Positions 47,576 to 56,491 of a DNA stretch of 64,000 bases are shown here, in pieces; position 1 is the first letter of the stretch, and each line of letters begins with the position of its first letter. Both the position numbers and the translations under genes were made by a program. Source of the DNA: Aurantimonas manganoxydans SI85-9A1 (GTDB lineage Bacteria; Pseudomonadota; Alphaproteobacteria; Rhizobiales; Rhizobiaceae); assembly GCF_000153465.1 (NCBI RefSeq), contig NZ_CH672387.1, forward strand, positions 1,806,046 through 1,870,045. Reading direction: 5' to 3'. The notes beneath the pieces are model-generated. The model did no database searches and had not been told where the DNA came from. It was given only the letters and a program-made list of their open reading frames with translations.

Positions 47576-48364
47576 ATGGCCGTCGACATCGACACCAAGC
47601 CGGGCAATGCAGACCGCATGGCTATCTCCGACGAGATCGCGGTCGAGCTTCTGGGCGTCAACAAGTGGTACGGGGAATTCCACGTGCTGCGTGACATCAA
47701 CCTGACCGTGCGCCGCGGCGAGCGGATTGTCATCTGCGGGCCGTCGGGCTCCGGCAAGTCGACGATGATCCGCTGCATCAACCGGCTGGAGGAACACCAG
47801 AAGGGCACCATCACCGTCGACGGGATCGAACTGACCAACGATCTGAAGAAGATCGACGAGGTGCGCCGCGAGGTCGGCATGGTGTTCCAGCACTTCAACC
47901 TCTTCCCGCATCTGACGATCCTGGAAAACTGCACGCTGGCGCCGATCTGGGTCCGCAAGACGCCCAAGAAGAAGGCCGAGGAGGTGGCGATGCACTACCT
48001 CTCGCGGGTCAAGATCCCCGAGCAGGCCCACAAATATCCGGGCCAGCTCTCCGGCGGCCAGCAACAACGCGTCGCCATTGCCCGCTCGCTGTGCATGAGC
48101 CCGAAGATCATGCTGTTCGACGAGCCGACCTCGGCACTCGATCCCGAGATGATCAAGGAAGTGCTCGACGTCATGGTCGGGCTGGCGGAAGAGGGCATGA
48201 CGATGCTGTGCGTCACCCACGAGATGGGCTTCGCGCGGCAGGTGGCCAATCGCGTCATCTTCATGGATGCCGGCCAGATCGTCGAGCAGAACGAGCCGGA
48301 GGCGTTCTTCACCAATCCCGAGCACGAGCGCACCAAGCTCTTCCTGTCGCAGATCCTGCACTAG
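47576..48364 (+). CDS. aapP: General L-amino acid ABC transporter, ATP-binding protein AapP
   Basis: A 262-residue ABC ATPase driving amino-acid uptake through AapQM. Walker A is [10 protein letters not shown], the Q-loop lies in [13 protein letters not shown], the signature is LSGGQQQR, Walker B is [12 protein letters not shown] and the H-loop is [25 protein letters not shown] is typical of polar amino-acid importers. The start ATG (47576) follows AAGGAATCTCC, 11 bases after the aapM stop. It completes the operon aapJ-aapQ-aapM-aapP. Confidence 0.96.
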   Translation: MAVDIDTKPGNADRMAISDEIAVELLGVNKWYGEFHVLRDINLTVRRGERIVICGPSGSGKSTMIRCINRLEEHQKGTITVDGIELTNDLKKIDEVRREVGMVFQHFNLFPHLTILENCTLAPIWVRKTPKKKAEEVAMHYLSRVKIPEQAHKYPGQLSGGQQQRVAIARSLCMSPKIMLFDEPTSALDPEMIKEVLDVMVGLAEEGMTMLCVTHEMGFARQVANRVIFMDAGQIVEQNEPEAFFTNPEHERTKLFLSQILH

Positions 48365-48520
48365 CACGCCGCCTGACACTCGCGCGGCGGACATCGGCCG
48401 CAGCGGGCCGATGGAGCAGGGCGGACGGCGCCGGATTGCCTGATGCCGTTCCTTCGTGACGGCAAGGGAACCTCATTGTGATCAGGCCGTTGGTGCATAT
48501 CTGACCGAGGGGATGCGCCA

Positions 48521-49684
48521 TTGTCTGAACGATCGAGCGAGGGGCGTGAAGACAAGCGCTCCACCACCCTGTCCCCGACGATCGGCCTCGTCACCAACCA
48601 GCATATTGAAGCCGGCCCGCGCTGGGCGGTGATCGGCATCTTCTTCATCCTGCTGTTCGGGGCGCTGTATCTGACGGCGAGCTTCGTCCTGCCGGTCATC
48701 ATCGCGCTGCTCTTCGCGCTGGTCATGAGCCCGGTGGTGCGGTTTCTGCGGCGGCGCTTGAAGATCTGGGAGCCGATCTCGGCCTTCTTTCTCGTCGTCG
48801 GCGCGCTGGTGACGATGGTGCTCGGCTTCTACATGCTGAGCGATCCGATCACGAACATCGTCAACGACGCGCCGCGTTACGCCGCCGCCGTGGATCAGGA
48901 ACTGCGCTCGGTGCAGGAGCGGTTCGCCCGGCTGGAGGCGGCACAGCAGAATGTCGAGCAGGCCGCGGCGCGGAACGCGCCCAATGACGGCCAGCCCGAC
49001 GAGGTCGTCGTCAAGAACCCCGGGCTTCTGGACAATGTGACGACCGCAGCGCCGCAGATCGTCGCCTCGGTGGGCTTCTCGCTTGTCTTCCTGTTCTTCC
49101 TCCTGGCATCGGGCGACCTCTTCTACCAGAAGCTCGTCCGTGCCATGCCGACCCTGTCGGACAAGAAGCGGGCGCTCAACATCGCCCACGAGATCGAGCG
49201 CGAACTGTCGCGCTACCTGTTCACGATCACGCTGATCAACGTCACCCTCGGCCTGACCATCGGCACGCTGCTCTGGTGGGTCGGCATGCCGACGCCGATC
49301 ATCTTCGGCGCACTGGCGACGCTGTTGAACTTCATCCCCTATATCGGCGCGCTGATCGGCATGTTCCTCGTCGGCGTCATCGCGCTGGCCGAGTTCGGCA
49401 GCCTGTCCAACGCGCTGGCGCCTGTGCTGGTCTATCTTGCCTGCACGACGGTGGAGGGTCAGCTCGTGACACCGATGATCGTCGGCCGCCGGCTGGAGAT
49501 GAACGCGGCCGCGGTCTTCCTGTCGGTGGCGTTCTGGGGCTGGATCTGGGGCGTCGTCGGCATGTTCCTGGCCGTGCCCGTGATGGTCGCTCTCAAGGTG
49601 CTGGCGAGCTATGTCGAGCCGCTCGGACCGTTCGGCGATTTCCTGTCGGTCGGTTCGAAACGCCCTACGAACGACGACGACTGA
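48521..49684 (+). CDS. AI-2E family transporter (second paralogue)
   Basis: A 387-residue inner-membrane protein of the AI-2E exporter superfamily. An N-terminal helix pair (WAVIGIFFILLFGALYLTAS, VLPVIIALLFALVMSPVV), a long amphipathic region (about 110-175) and C-terminal helices with ATLLNFIPYIGALIGMFLVGVIAL and VEGQLVTPMIVGRRLEM fit the family. The start is a TTG with GAGGGG upstream. Only distantly similar to the paralogue at 13472-14632. Its cargo is unknown. A strong terminator follows at 49736. It lies after aapP with a 156-base gap, so it is probably separate from the aap operon. Confidence 0.88.
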   Translation: MSERSSEGREDKRSTTLSPTIGLVTNQHIEAGPRWAVIGIFFILLFGALYLTASFVLPVIIALLFALVMSPVVRFLRRRLKIWEPISAFFLVVGALVTMVLGFYMLSDPITNIVNDAPRYAAAVDQELRSVQERFARLEAAQQNVEQAAARNAPNDGQPDEVVVKNPGLLDNVTTAAPQIVASVGFSLVFLFFLLASGDLFYQKLVRAMPTLSDKKRALNIAHEIERELSRYLFTITLINVTLGLTIGTLLWWVGMPTPIIFGALATLLNFIPYIGALIGMFLVGVIALAEFGSLSNALAPVLVYLACTTVEGQLVTPMIVGRRLEMNAAAVFLSVAFWGWIWGVVGMFLAVPVMVALKVLASYVEPLGPFGDFLSVGSKRPTNDDD

Positions 49685-49735
49685 CGGGCTCCGGGGCGGG
49701 GTGTCCTGATCTCATCCTATGATCGTGGAGAATCG

Positions 49736-49763
49736 AAAAGGGCGGTCCAAGCGCCGCCCTTTT
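49736..49763 (+). terminator. Rho-independent terminator after the AI-2E transporter
   Basis: A perfect ten-pair stem (AAAAGGGCGG with CCGCCCTTTT) around an eight-base loop, 52 bases after the stop codon, with the T run formed by the end of the stem. It can work on either strand. Confidence 0.8.
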
Positions 49764-50021
49764 GCGTCCGGATATCGCCATCCAGCCTGCGCTGCGGCAT
49801 ATGGCTCGACCTGACCTGCAAAGTGGTTCGGCGACAGGCCAGTTATCGCAGCTATCATGTGCGTATCGGACTTCAGGTTCGGCTCGCGGTTTCACAGATG
49901 ATGCAGGCGCTCTGCGATGTGTCGGACAGGTCATCGCCACCGTTCCTCCGCGGTGTAGTGCCGCGGACCTGGATTGGCGCTCCGCCTGGAGCCACATCGA
50001 CGAGGCTGCATCCCGGAAACG

Positions 50022-50049
50022 AAAAAGGGCGGCCCGAGGGCCGCCCTTT
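50022..50049 (-). terminator. Rho-independent terminator after the OmpA-family gene
   Basis: Read on the minus strand, a perfect twelve-pair stem (AAAGGGCGGCCC with its complement) and tiny loop followed by TTTTT (50022-50026), 25 bases past the OmpA gene stop at 50075. Confidence 0.85.
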
Positions 50050-50074
50050 CCTTGTTCGGGTGTGACCGTCCGGC

Positions 50075-52096
50075 CTAACGCTGGGCGGTGTTGACCGGCT
50101 TGACCAGCGGGGTGATGCGCCGGACGGTGACCCGCCGGTTCTCGCGGTTCTCCGCCTGCGTATCGACCTTCAGGTCCTGCTCGCCATAGCCCTGGGTGAC
50201 GAGGTTCTCCGGCGGCACGTCGAAATACTGGGTCAGTGCCGTGGCGACGCCGTCGGCGCGCCGGTCGGAAAGGGCGAGATTGGCCCGCTCGCTGCCCACC
50301 GCGTCCGTATGGCCTTCGATCAGGAAGGTCTCGTCCGGGTTCTCGGCAATGACCCGTGCGATGGCATCGGCCAGGGCCCGCAGGTCGCCGACCTCCTCCT
50401 GGGTGATCTCCGCCGATCCGAAGTTGAAGTTGATCGTGCTGAGATCGATGCGGCGCACCTTGTCGCGCACGCGCTCCGACCGGCGGACCTCGTTGAGGGA
50501 GTAGATGCGGTCGACGGTCTCGACGGGCGGGGCGACGATGGTCCGGTAGTAGAGCTCCTCGTCGGGATCCGTCACGTCGACGATGTAGTCCTCGCGCGGG
50601 ATGCGCAGGTCGAGCGGCGGCAGGTCGGCGCCGACGTCGCTGTAGTAATAGTCGTCCTGACGCTCGTCGTCCTGATACGGATCGTAGAACAGCACGACTT
50701 CGCTTCCGTCCGGCATGATGCGCGAGCGGCGCACCACATCGCCGTAACGGTTGGTGATCGTCACCACCTGGACGCCGTTCGGCCGGACCACCGTCTCGCG
50801 GGTGCGATCGCCGCGCAGGCGGTCGTAATAACGCTCCTGCGCATCGACCGCGATGCGGTCGTCGTCATTGCCGCGGATGAAATAGGCCGCGGCTCCGCCG
50901 GCGAGCGCGCCGACGGCGCCGGCACCGACGATCGACAGGATGTCGCGATTGCCGACGCGGTCGACGACCTCGACGCCCGGCGGCAGCGGCGCCTGCTGGT
51001 TGACGGTGGTGTTGTTCACGACGGTGTTGTTGGTCGTCGTGCTGTTGTTGATTACCGTGTTGTTCGTCGTGGTGCTGCCGGCACTGCCGTCCGCCGCCGC
51101 GGCGTTCGGCGCCTCGATCCGTTCGCCTTCCTCGGCGGTGATCGGAGTCACCTCCACCGGCTCGGCGAGCTGCTGGACGCGGGCGTCGCTCGCGGCGACG
51201 CCGCCTTCCGGCACGGCCTCGGTCTGGACGGATTCGTCCACCGCTTCCGGCTGCGATTCCGGAGCGGTCGGCTCGGGCTGCGCGGTGGCCTCGGCGGCGG
51301 GCTGCTGGTCGGCTGCAGGCTGCTCCCCGGTTGCTGGGTCGGCCGGCTGTTCAGGCGACGTTCCCGCCGGCTGTTCGGCGGTGTCAGCCGCGGGCGCAGC
51401 GCCGTCGGTGCTCTCCGGCTCCGCTGCTTCGGCAGGGGCGTCCGGCTGCGGCTCGGCGGCCGGCTCGGCCGTCTGCGCTTCCGCATCCTCTGCCGCAGGC
51501 GCTGCGGGTGCGACATCCTGGGGCGCGGCTTCCGCCGCAGGCTCGGACGGGGCTTCGGGTTCGGCGGCCGGCTCCTCTACCGGCGTCTCGGCTGCCGGTT
51601 CGCCGGCCTCCGGCTCGGCTGCTGGAGCCGCTTCCTCGACGGGTTCCGCCGGGGCTTCGGCCTCGGTCGGGGCCGCTTCCTCGGCAGCCGGCTCAGGCTC
51701 GACCTCCGGTGCTTCAGCCTGGGGCTCTTCAGCCTGGGGTTCCTCAGCGGGGGCTTCGGCTGCCGGCTCCGGCTCAGGCGCGACGGTTTCTGCCGGGGCT
51801 TCGGCCGGCGGTGCCTCGGGTTCCGGTGCCGGCTCAGGCTGCGGCTCCTCGACGGGAGCGGGCTGCGGCTCGGCGGCGGGCTCCTCGACCGGTGCGGCTT
51901 CCTCTACCGGGGCGGGCTCCTGCGCAGCCGGAGCTTCCGGCTCAGGGGCCGCATCCTGCGGCAACAATTCCTCGGCCTGCGCGACGCGGATAGTCGCCGC
52001 CTCCTGCGCGTAAGCGGCGATGGGCCCTGAGAGGGCTGTCGAGGCCGCCAGCGCGGCGACACCGACGAACCTGCCGGTCCTGTTACTTTTCGGCAT
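50075..52096 (-). CDS. OmpA family protein with long Pro/Glu/Ala-rich region
   Basis: A 673-residue envelope protein. A signal peptide (RFVGVAALAASTALSGPIAA, cleavage near YAQ) is followed by about 390 residues of Pro-Glu-Ala repeats (AEPEAPAEEPQ type), an Asn/Thr-rich stretch (TTTNNTVINNSTTTNN), a glycine-zipper-like segment (VGAGAVGALAGGAAAYFI), and a C-terminal OmpA peptidoglycan-binding domain (INFNFGSAEITQEEV, FLIEGHTDAVGSERANLALSDRRA, NLVTQGYGEQD). The acidic stalk may span the periplasm or surface. The ATG at 52096 has AAGG nine bases upstream; the open frame continues to 52702 without meaning. It ends at a strong terminator. Confidence 0.9.
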   Translation of the reverse strand: MPKSNRTGRFVGVAALAASTALSGPIAAYAQEAATIRVAQAEELLPQDAAPEPEAPAAQEPAPVEEAAPVEEPAAEPQPAPVEEPQPEPAPEPEAPPAEAPAETVAPEPEPAAEAPAEEPQAEEPQAEAPEVEPEPAAEEAAPTEAEAPAEPVEEAAPAAEPEAGEPAAETPVEEPAAEPEAPSEPAAEAAPQDVAPAAPAAEDAEAQTAEPAAEPQPDAPAEAAEPESTDGAAPAADTAEQPAGTSPEQPADPATGEQPAADQQPAAEATAQPEPTAPESQPEAVDESVQTEAVPEGGVAASDARVQQLAEPVEVTPITAEEGERIEAPNAAAADGSAGSTTTNNTVINNSTTTNNTVVNNTTVNQQAPLPPGVEVVDRVGNRDILSIVGAGAVGALAGGAAAYFIRGNDDDRIAVDAQERYYDRLRGDRTRETVVRPNGVQVVTITNRYGDVVRRSRIMPDGSEVVLFYDPYQDDERQDDYYYSDVGADLPPLDLRIPREDYIVDVTDPDEELYYRTIVAPPVETVDRIYSLNEVRRSERVRDKVRRIDLSTINFNFGSAEITQEEVGDLRALADAIARVIAENPDETFLIEGHTDAVGSERANLALSDRRADGVATALTQYFDVPPENLVTQGYGEQDLKVDTQAENRENRRVTVRRITPLVKPVNTAQR

Positions 52097-52278
52097 GTAA
52101 ATGACCTTTTCGAAACCGTCCCTTGCAGCATTGAGAGGTCGCACGGCCGGTTTCGCGGTCCGGTGCCAGTCCTCCCGCCCGCCATGGCTGCCGGCCGGCT
52201 GGCCGGTGCACCCATGTCGAGGCGAGGCAGGAACGTTCCACCGGTGCCGCTGTTCCGCGAAAGGCGGTGTCCGGCTGA

Positions 52279-53436
52279 TTAATCCTTGGGCGGGCGCCAG
52301 TCGTAGAGCCAGGCGAGATCGCCGGCGAGGCTGGCCGCCGAGCGCGATGCCAGCACCGCATTGCGGCCGAGGCTGAGCGGAAACGGCAGGTGGTAGACGA
52401 AGCGGTGAAAACCGACCCGCGACCGGACCTTGTCGATCCGTGGCCGCCGCTCTGTCTCGTAGGCCCGCAATGCATTGCTCAAGTCGGCGGCGCGATCGAG
52501 ATGGTTGGCCAGCACCGCCGCATCCTCGATTGCCATGGCCGCGCCCTGCGCCGCATAGGGCAGCATGGCGTGCGCCGCATCGCCGATCAGGATCAGGCGG
52601 TCGCCCAGATGCCGCCAGGGCCGCGCGCCGGGCACGGCTTTCAGCGGCCAGGCGGTGAAGGCGCCCACCGCCGCGATCATCGCGCCGAGCCGTCGGTCCC
52701 ACTTCGAAAAGCGCGCCGGAAGGTCTGCCGGGTCCACCGAACCGCTCGCAGGCTCGATGAGGACGAGATTCGTCTCCCTTCCGCCGGCGATGGGGTAGGC
52801 GACCGCATGACGCCGCGGGCCCAGCCAGGCTTCGATACCGCCAGCCGGCATGGGGCCGCCGGTGACGCGGCCGCGCCAGGCAAGGGCGCCCGTCGCCGCC
52901 GGTCCTTCCAGGCCAAGCCGTTGGGCCGTGGGCGAGTTCACGCCGTCCGCGGCAATGACGAGCGTCGTCTGCAGGATCTCGGTGCCGTCAGGGCTGATGG
53001 CTTCGACGCGCAGATCGCCGCCGTCCCGTGCGACGACGCCGATGTCCCGGCCGAGCCGAAGATCGATCCGGCTTGAGGCCGCGGCGGTACGTGCGAGCCA
53101 GGACTGGAGATCGGCCCGGTGAATGGAGAGGTAGGGCGTTCCGTCGGCCGAACTGACCGGCACCGATGCGATCGGACGGCCGGTCCGGGCGGCATGCAGG
53201 GTCACCGTTTCGGCGACCGTGCCGCGGGCCTTCAGATCGTTCAGATCGCCGAGACGGGCGAGAACGCGCAACGCGTTGGGCGACAATTGCAGGCCGGCCC
53301 CGACCTCTTCCAGCCGGGGCGCGCGCTCGACGACGATGCAGGGACGATCGCGGCGCGCCAGTTCCAGCGCCATCGTCAGGCCGGCCATGCCGGCGCCGAT
53401 GATGACGACCGGCCGCGTCCGGTCGATGGCGCCTAT
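52279..53436 (-). CDS. FAD-dependent monooxygenase (UbiH/salicylate hydroxylase type), no standard start codon
   Basis: A flavoprotein hydroxylase of about 385 residues. The dinucleotide-binding motif is RPVVIIGAGMAGLTMALEL, GD motif 2 is LILIGDAAHAMLPYAAQGAAMAIEDA, and the DG motif is VIAADGVNSP. The first ATG (53388) lies inside GAGMAG and would destroy the FAD site. Between the upstream in-frame stop and that ATG there is no ATG, GTG or TTG. The likely start is ATA at 53436, which lies one base past the zinc-finger gene's stop and has AGAAGG nine bases upstream, or ATC at 53427. This could be a rare initiation codon, an ATG-to-ATA mutation or a sequence error. Substrate unknown. Confidence 0.8.
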   Translation of the reverse strand: MGAIDRTRPVVIIGAGMAGLTMALELARRDRPCIVVERAPRLEEVGAGLQLSPNALRVLARLGDLNDLKARGTVAETVTLHAARTGRPIASVPVSSADGTPYLSIHRADLQSWLARTAAASSRIDLRLGRDIGVVARDGGDLRVEAISPDGTEILQTTLVIAADGVNSPTAQRLGLEGPAATGALAWRGRVTGGPMPAGGIEAWLGPRRHAVAYPIAGGRETNLVLIEPASGSVDPADLPARFSKWDRRLGAMIAAVGAFTAWPLKAVPGARPWRHLGDRLILIGDAAHAMLPYAAQGAAMAIEDAAVLANHLDRAADLSNALRAYETERRPRIDKVRSRVGFHRFVYHLPFPLSLGRNAVLASRSAASLAGDLAWLYDWRPPKD

Positions 53437-53437
53437 G

Positions 53438-53683
53438 TCAGGCGGCCTTCTCTTCGAACTGGCAGCCGGGAGGAATCGTGTCCCAGCCCTTCAGCGAGGA
53501 ATTGTAGCGGTAGAGGGTCGAGCAGTAGCTGCAGACCATCTCGCCCTCGTCGCCCATGTCGAGATAGACATGCGGATGGTCGTGCGGCGGGTTGGCGCCG
53601 CAGCACATGAATTCGTTGACGCCGACCTCGATCAGATCATGTCCGGCATCGTTCTGGAAATGGGGGATCGTGTGCCCGGCCAT
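53438..53683 (-). CDS. CHCC-type zinc-finger domain protein (NDUFS6-like)
   Basis: An 81-residue protein with the zf-CHCC pattern: EFMCCGANPPHDHPHVYLDMG (Cys27/28, histidines 34-38) then EMVCSYCSTLYRY (Cys51-x2-Cys54). This is the zinc domain of the complex I subunit NDUFS6 and of many small alphaproteobacterial proteins. The ATG at 53683 places homology at the start; a longer frame begins at 53725. The stop is one base before the ATA that probably begins the FAD monooxygenase, so the two are an operon. Confidence 0.88.
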   Translation of the reverse strand: MAGHTIPHFQNDAGHDLIEVGVNEFMCCGANPPHDHPHVYLDMGDEGEMVCSYCSTLYRYNSSLKGWDTIPPGCQFEEKAA

Positions 53684-53814
53684 TGCGGCTCGCCCTCGGC
53701 TCGGTTGCGCTATGGCGCGGACCATAATGGCGCCGGTCGCGAATGAACAGGGGGTGGCGAAACCTCCGTCATGGCTCTAATGCGCCTGTGACGTCTGATC
53801 GGAAAAGCACGGGA

Positions 53815-54582
53815 ATGGCAGCCATGGACACCTTCACCAGCGACGGTCTGCAACTGGCCTTCACCGATACCGGCGAGCGCGACCGGCCCGCCGTGCTGCT
53901 CGTCCACGGCTTCGCCTCGTCGATGCGGGTGAACTGGATCGACACGGGCTGGGTGAAGACGCTCAACGAGGCCGGCTACCGCGTCGTCGCCTTCGACCAT
54001 CGCGGCCATGGCCAGAGTGCCAAGCCGCAGGACGAGGCGGCCTACACGCCGCAGAAGATGGCCGGCGACGTGGTCAATCTGCTCGATCATCTCGAGATCG
54101 GCGAGACCGTGATCTTCGGCTATTCCATGGGCGCGCGCGTATCGGCCTTCACCGCACTGGCGGCGCCGGGGCGGATCTCGAGGATCGTCTTCGGCGGTCT
54201 CGGCATCGGCCTCGTCGAGGGCGTCGGCGATTGGGACCCGATCGCCGCGGCGCTGCTGGCACCGTCGCTCGACGACGTGACGGATCCGCGCGGCCGCATG
54301 TTCCGGGCCTTTGCCGACCGCACCCGCAGCGACCGGCATGCGCTGGCCGCCTGCATCTCGACCTCGCGGCAGGAACTGACCGAGGCGGAGGTTGGGCGGA
54401 TCGCCCAGCCGACATTGATCGGCGTCGGCACTACCGACGACATCGCCGGTTCGCCCGACGCGCTCGCTGCACTGATGCCGAATGCCCGGGTCTTCGCGAT
54501 AGAGGGTCGGGACCACATGCTTTCGGTCGGCGACCGCACCTTCAAGGCGGAGGTCCTGCGCTTCCTGGGCGAGGCCGCGTGA
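53815..54582 (+). CDS. Alpha/beta fold hydrolase
   Basis: A 255-residue alpha/beta hydrolase. The oxyanion region is VLLVHGFASSM, the nucleophile elbow is GYSMGAR (Ser104), and the catalytic His is in IEGRDHMLSV near the end. A cap region (GIGLVEGVGDWDPIAAALLAPS) lies between. FDHRGHGQSAK is typical of esterases and C-C hydrolases. No substrate can be named. It overlaps the next hydrolase by four bases (GTGA). Starts at 53815 or 53824 are both possible. The divergent neighbour is the CHCC zinc-finger gene. Confidence 0.88.
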   Translation: MAAMDTFTSDGLQLAFTDTGERDRPAVLLVHGFASSMRVNWIDTGWVKTLNEAGYRVVAFDHRGHGQSAKPQDEAAYTPQKMAGDVVNLLDHLEIGETVIFGYSMGARVSAFTALAAPGRISRIVFGGLGIGLVEGVGDWDPIAAALLAPSLDDVTDPRGRMFRAFADRTRSDRHALAACISTSRQELTEAEVGRIAQPTLIGVGTTDDIAGSPDALAALMPNARVFAIEGRDHMLSVGDRTFKAEVLRFLGEAA

Positions 54583-55454
54583 CCACGCGCCCTGTGGAAT
54601 GGATGGGGGCCGGCGGACATCGTCTCGTCGCCGACCGTCCGGTAGCGGACGGTCATCCGGTGCTGCTGCTGCATGGCGGCGGGCAGACACGGCAGGCCTG
54701 GTCGCATGTCGCCGGCCGGATGGCCGGGCGCGGCCTGTCGCCGATCGCCGTCGATCAGCGCGGCCATGGCGACAGCGAATGGATCGCCGGCGGCGGCTAC
54801 AGCTTCTTCGATTTCGGCGCGGATGCCGGCGCGCTGGCGGATGCGATCGCCCTGGAGTCCGGGGCGAAGCCCGTGGCGGTCGGTGCTTCGCTGGGCGGCA
54901 TCGCCAGCCTGCTGGCGCAGGGCGAGGCTGACCGCTTCGCCGCGCTGATCCTCGTCGACGTGACGCCGAGTCTCAACGAGGACGGTGTCGCCCGTGTCCA
55001 TCGCTTCATGACCGACCGGCTGGCCGACGGCTTCGCCAGCCTCGAGGAAGCGGCGGAGGCGGTTGCCGCCTATCTGCCCAACCGGCGACCTTCGGGATCG
55101 TCGAAGGGCCTGGCCAAGAACCTGCGCCGTTCCGCCGATGGCCGCTATCGCTGGCACTGGGACCCGGCATTCATCGACGGGCCGAACAGCGTCGCCATGC
55201 GCCGGGACGCGGCGCGCACGGCAATGATCACTGCCGCGCAGGCCTTGACCATTCCGACGCTTCTGGTGCGCGGTGGCCGCTCGGACATGGTCACGAGTGC
55301 CGAGATCGACGAATTCCGCGTCCTCGTCCCTGCGGCCGAGTTCGTCGACATCGCCGGTGCGGGGCATATGGTTGCGGGCGACCGCAACGACGTTTTCGGC
55401 GATGCGATCCTCGAATTTCTCGCCCGGCACGGATTTGCAACGCTTGCTGGCTGA
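54579..55454 (+). CDS. Alpha/beta fold hydrolase (second, coupled)
   Basis: A 291-residue alpha/beta hydrolase with VLLLHGGGQTRQAWS at the oxyanion site, VDQRGHGDSEW, the nucleophile elbow GASLGGIAS, an acid in LLVRGGRSDMV and the His in IAGAGHMVAGD. The GTG start overlaps the previous stop as GTGA, so translation is coupled, and the two hydrolases may act in sequence. Similarity to the first is only at fold level. It precedes cysE by 141 bases, a gap that may hold a separate promoter. Confidence 0.88.
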   Translation: MTTRPVEWMGAGGHRLVADRPVADGHPVLLLHGGGQTRQAWSHVAGRMAGRGLSPIAVDQRGHGDSEWIAGGGYSFFDFGADAGALADAIALESGAKPVAVGASLGGIASLLAQGEADRFAALILVDVTPSLNEDGVARVHRFMTDRLADGFASLEEAAEAVAAYLPNRRPSGSSKGLAKNLRRSADGRYRWHWDPAFIDGPNSVAMRRDAARTAMITAAQALTIPTLLVRGGRSDMVTSAEIDEFRVLVPAAEFVDIAGAGHMVAGDRNDVFGDAILEFLARHGFATLAG

Positions 55455-55595
55455 GGCGCGCACCGAACCTCGCGCGGGCCGATCGCGGCGGCGGAACGCA
55501 GCGTTCCGCCGCCGCGGCTTCCCCTGATGGCCTCGCGCGCCTATCTTTGACAGTGAGCAGGCGCCGTTTCGGCGCATCCCGACCGGGAGACTTCC

Positions 55596-56420
55596 ATGAG
55601 CAGCATGAGCTCGCATTCCCACGAGACCCTTCAGGCCGTCGATCCGATATGGGCCCAGGTCCGGCTGGAGGCAGAGGACGTCGCGGCGCGTGAACCGGTT
55701 CTGTCCGGCTTCGTCTATCCGACGATCATCAACCAGCGCAGCCTGGAAGCGGCGCTGATTCATCGCGTGTCGCAGCGGTTGGACCATCCGGATCTGCCGG
55801 CGGTCACCATCGCCCAGGCCTTCGCCGACTTGCTGGATGCCGACGACAGCTTCCGTGCGACGCTGCGCACCGACATTCAGGCGGTCTATGACCGCGACCC
55901 GGCGTGCGAGCGCTATCTGGAGCCGCTGCTTTACTTCAAGGGCTTCCACGCCATCCAGACGCACCGGCTGGCCCACTGGCTGTGGAACGCCGGGCGGCGC
56001 GACTTCGCACTCTATCTGCAGGCGCGCTCCTCGGTGGTCTTCCAGACCGACATCCACCCGGCCTCGCGCATGGGACGCGGGATCTTCCTCGATCACGCGA
56101 CGGGGCTGGTCGTCGGCTTCACCGCCGTGATAGGCGACAACGTCTCGATTCTTCAGGACGTCACGCTCGGTGGCACCGGCAAGGAATTCGGCGACCGCCA
56201 TCCGAAGATCGGCAGCGGCGTCCTGATCGGGGCAGGTGCGAAGATCCTCGGCAATATCCGCGTCGGCGAATGCTCGAAGATCGCGTCGGGTTCGGTGGTG
56301 CTGAAGGAAGTGCCGCCGCATACCACCGTGGCCGGCATTCCCGCGCGGGTCATCGGATCGGCCGGCGATTGCGACGAGCCGGCCCGGGCGATGGACCAGT
56401 GCTTCGAACGGAACGACTGA
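55596..56420 (+). CDS. cysE: Serine O-acetyltransferase
   Basis: Acetylates serine to O-acetylserine, the first step of cysteine synthesis. The 274-residue protein has the N-terminal helical domain (DPIWAQVRLEAEDVAAREPVL) and a left-handed beta helix of hexapeptide repeats (FQTDIHPASRMGRGIFLDHATG, VIGDNVSILQDVTLGGTGKE, DRHPKIGSGVLIGAGAKILG). The catalytic His is in LDHATG and the C-terminal AGIPARVIG ends the core. GGGAGA before the ATG is a good ribosome binding site. DUF3126 follows, as commonly seen in rhizobia. Confidence 0.96.
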   Translation: MSSMSSHSHETLQAVDPIWAQVRLEAEDVAAREPVLSGFVYPTIINQRSLEAALIHRVSQRLDHPDLPAVTIAQAFADLLDADDSFRATLRTDIQAVYDRDPACERYLEPLLYFKGFHAIQTHRLAHWLWNAGRRDFALYLQARSSVVFQTDIHPASRMGRGIFLDHATGLVVGFTAVIGDNVSILQDVTLGGTGKEFGDRHPKIGSGVLIGAGAKILGNIRVGECSKIASGSVVLKEVPPHTTVAGIPARVIGSAGDCDEPARAMDQCFERND

Positions 56421-56491
56421 GCGGCGTCCGAGGATTGAAACGAGTGACCGGCGCCTAGCTACAGGCGCCCCAGACGATCCAGGAGAATGCT

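Larger units (their letters stand above)
49685..50074. other. Intergenic region between two convergent genes
   Basis: A 390-base gap with a terminator at each end (49736-49763 for the AI-2E gene and 50022-50049 for the OmpA gene). The part between has somewhat lower GC and no convincing ORF; the 110-codon ORF at 49762-50094 starts inside one terminator and runs through the other into the OmpA gene on the opposite strand. No repeat or RNA gene is seen. Confidence 0.5.

Noticed and set aside
49762-50094. 110-codon ORF between the AI-2E and OmpA genes
   Set aside because: Begins in one terminator, crosses another and ends antisense to the OmpA gene.
50309-52030. 573-codon Gly/Arg/Leu-rich plus-strand ORF and the Ser/Gly/Ala-rich one at 50940-52013
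   Set aside because: They are complements of the Pro/Glu/Ala repeat in the OmpA gene.
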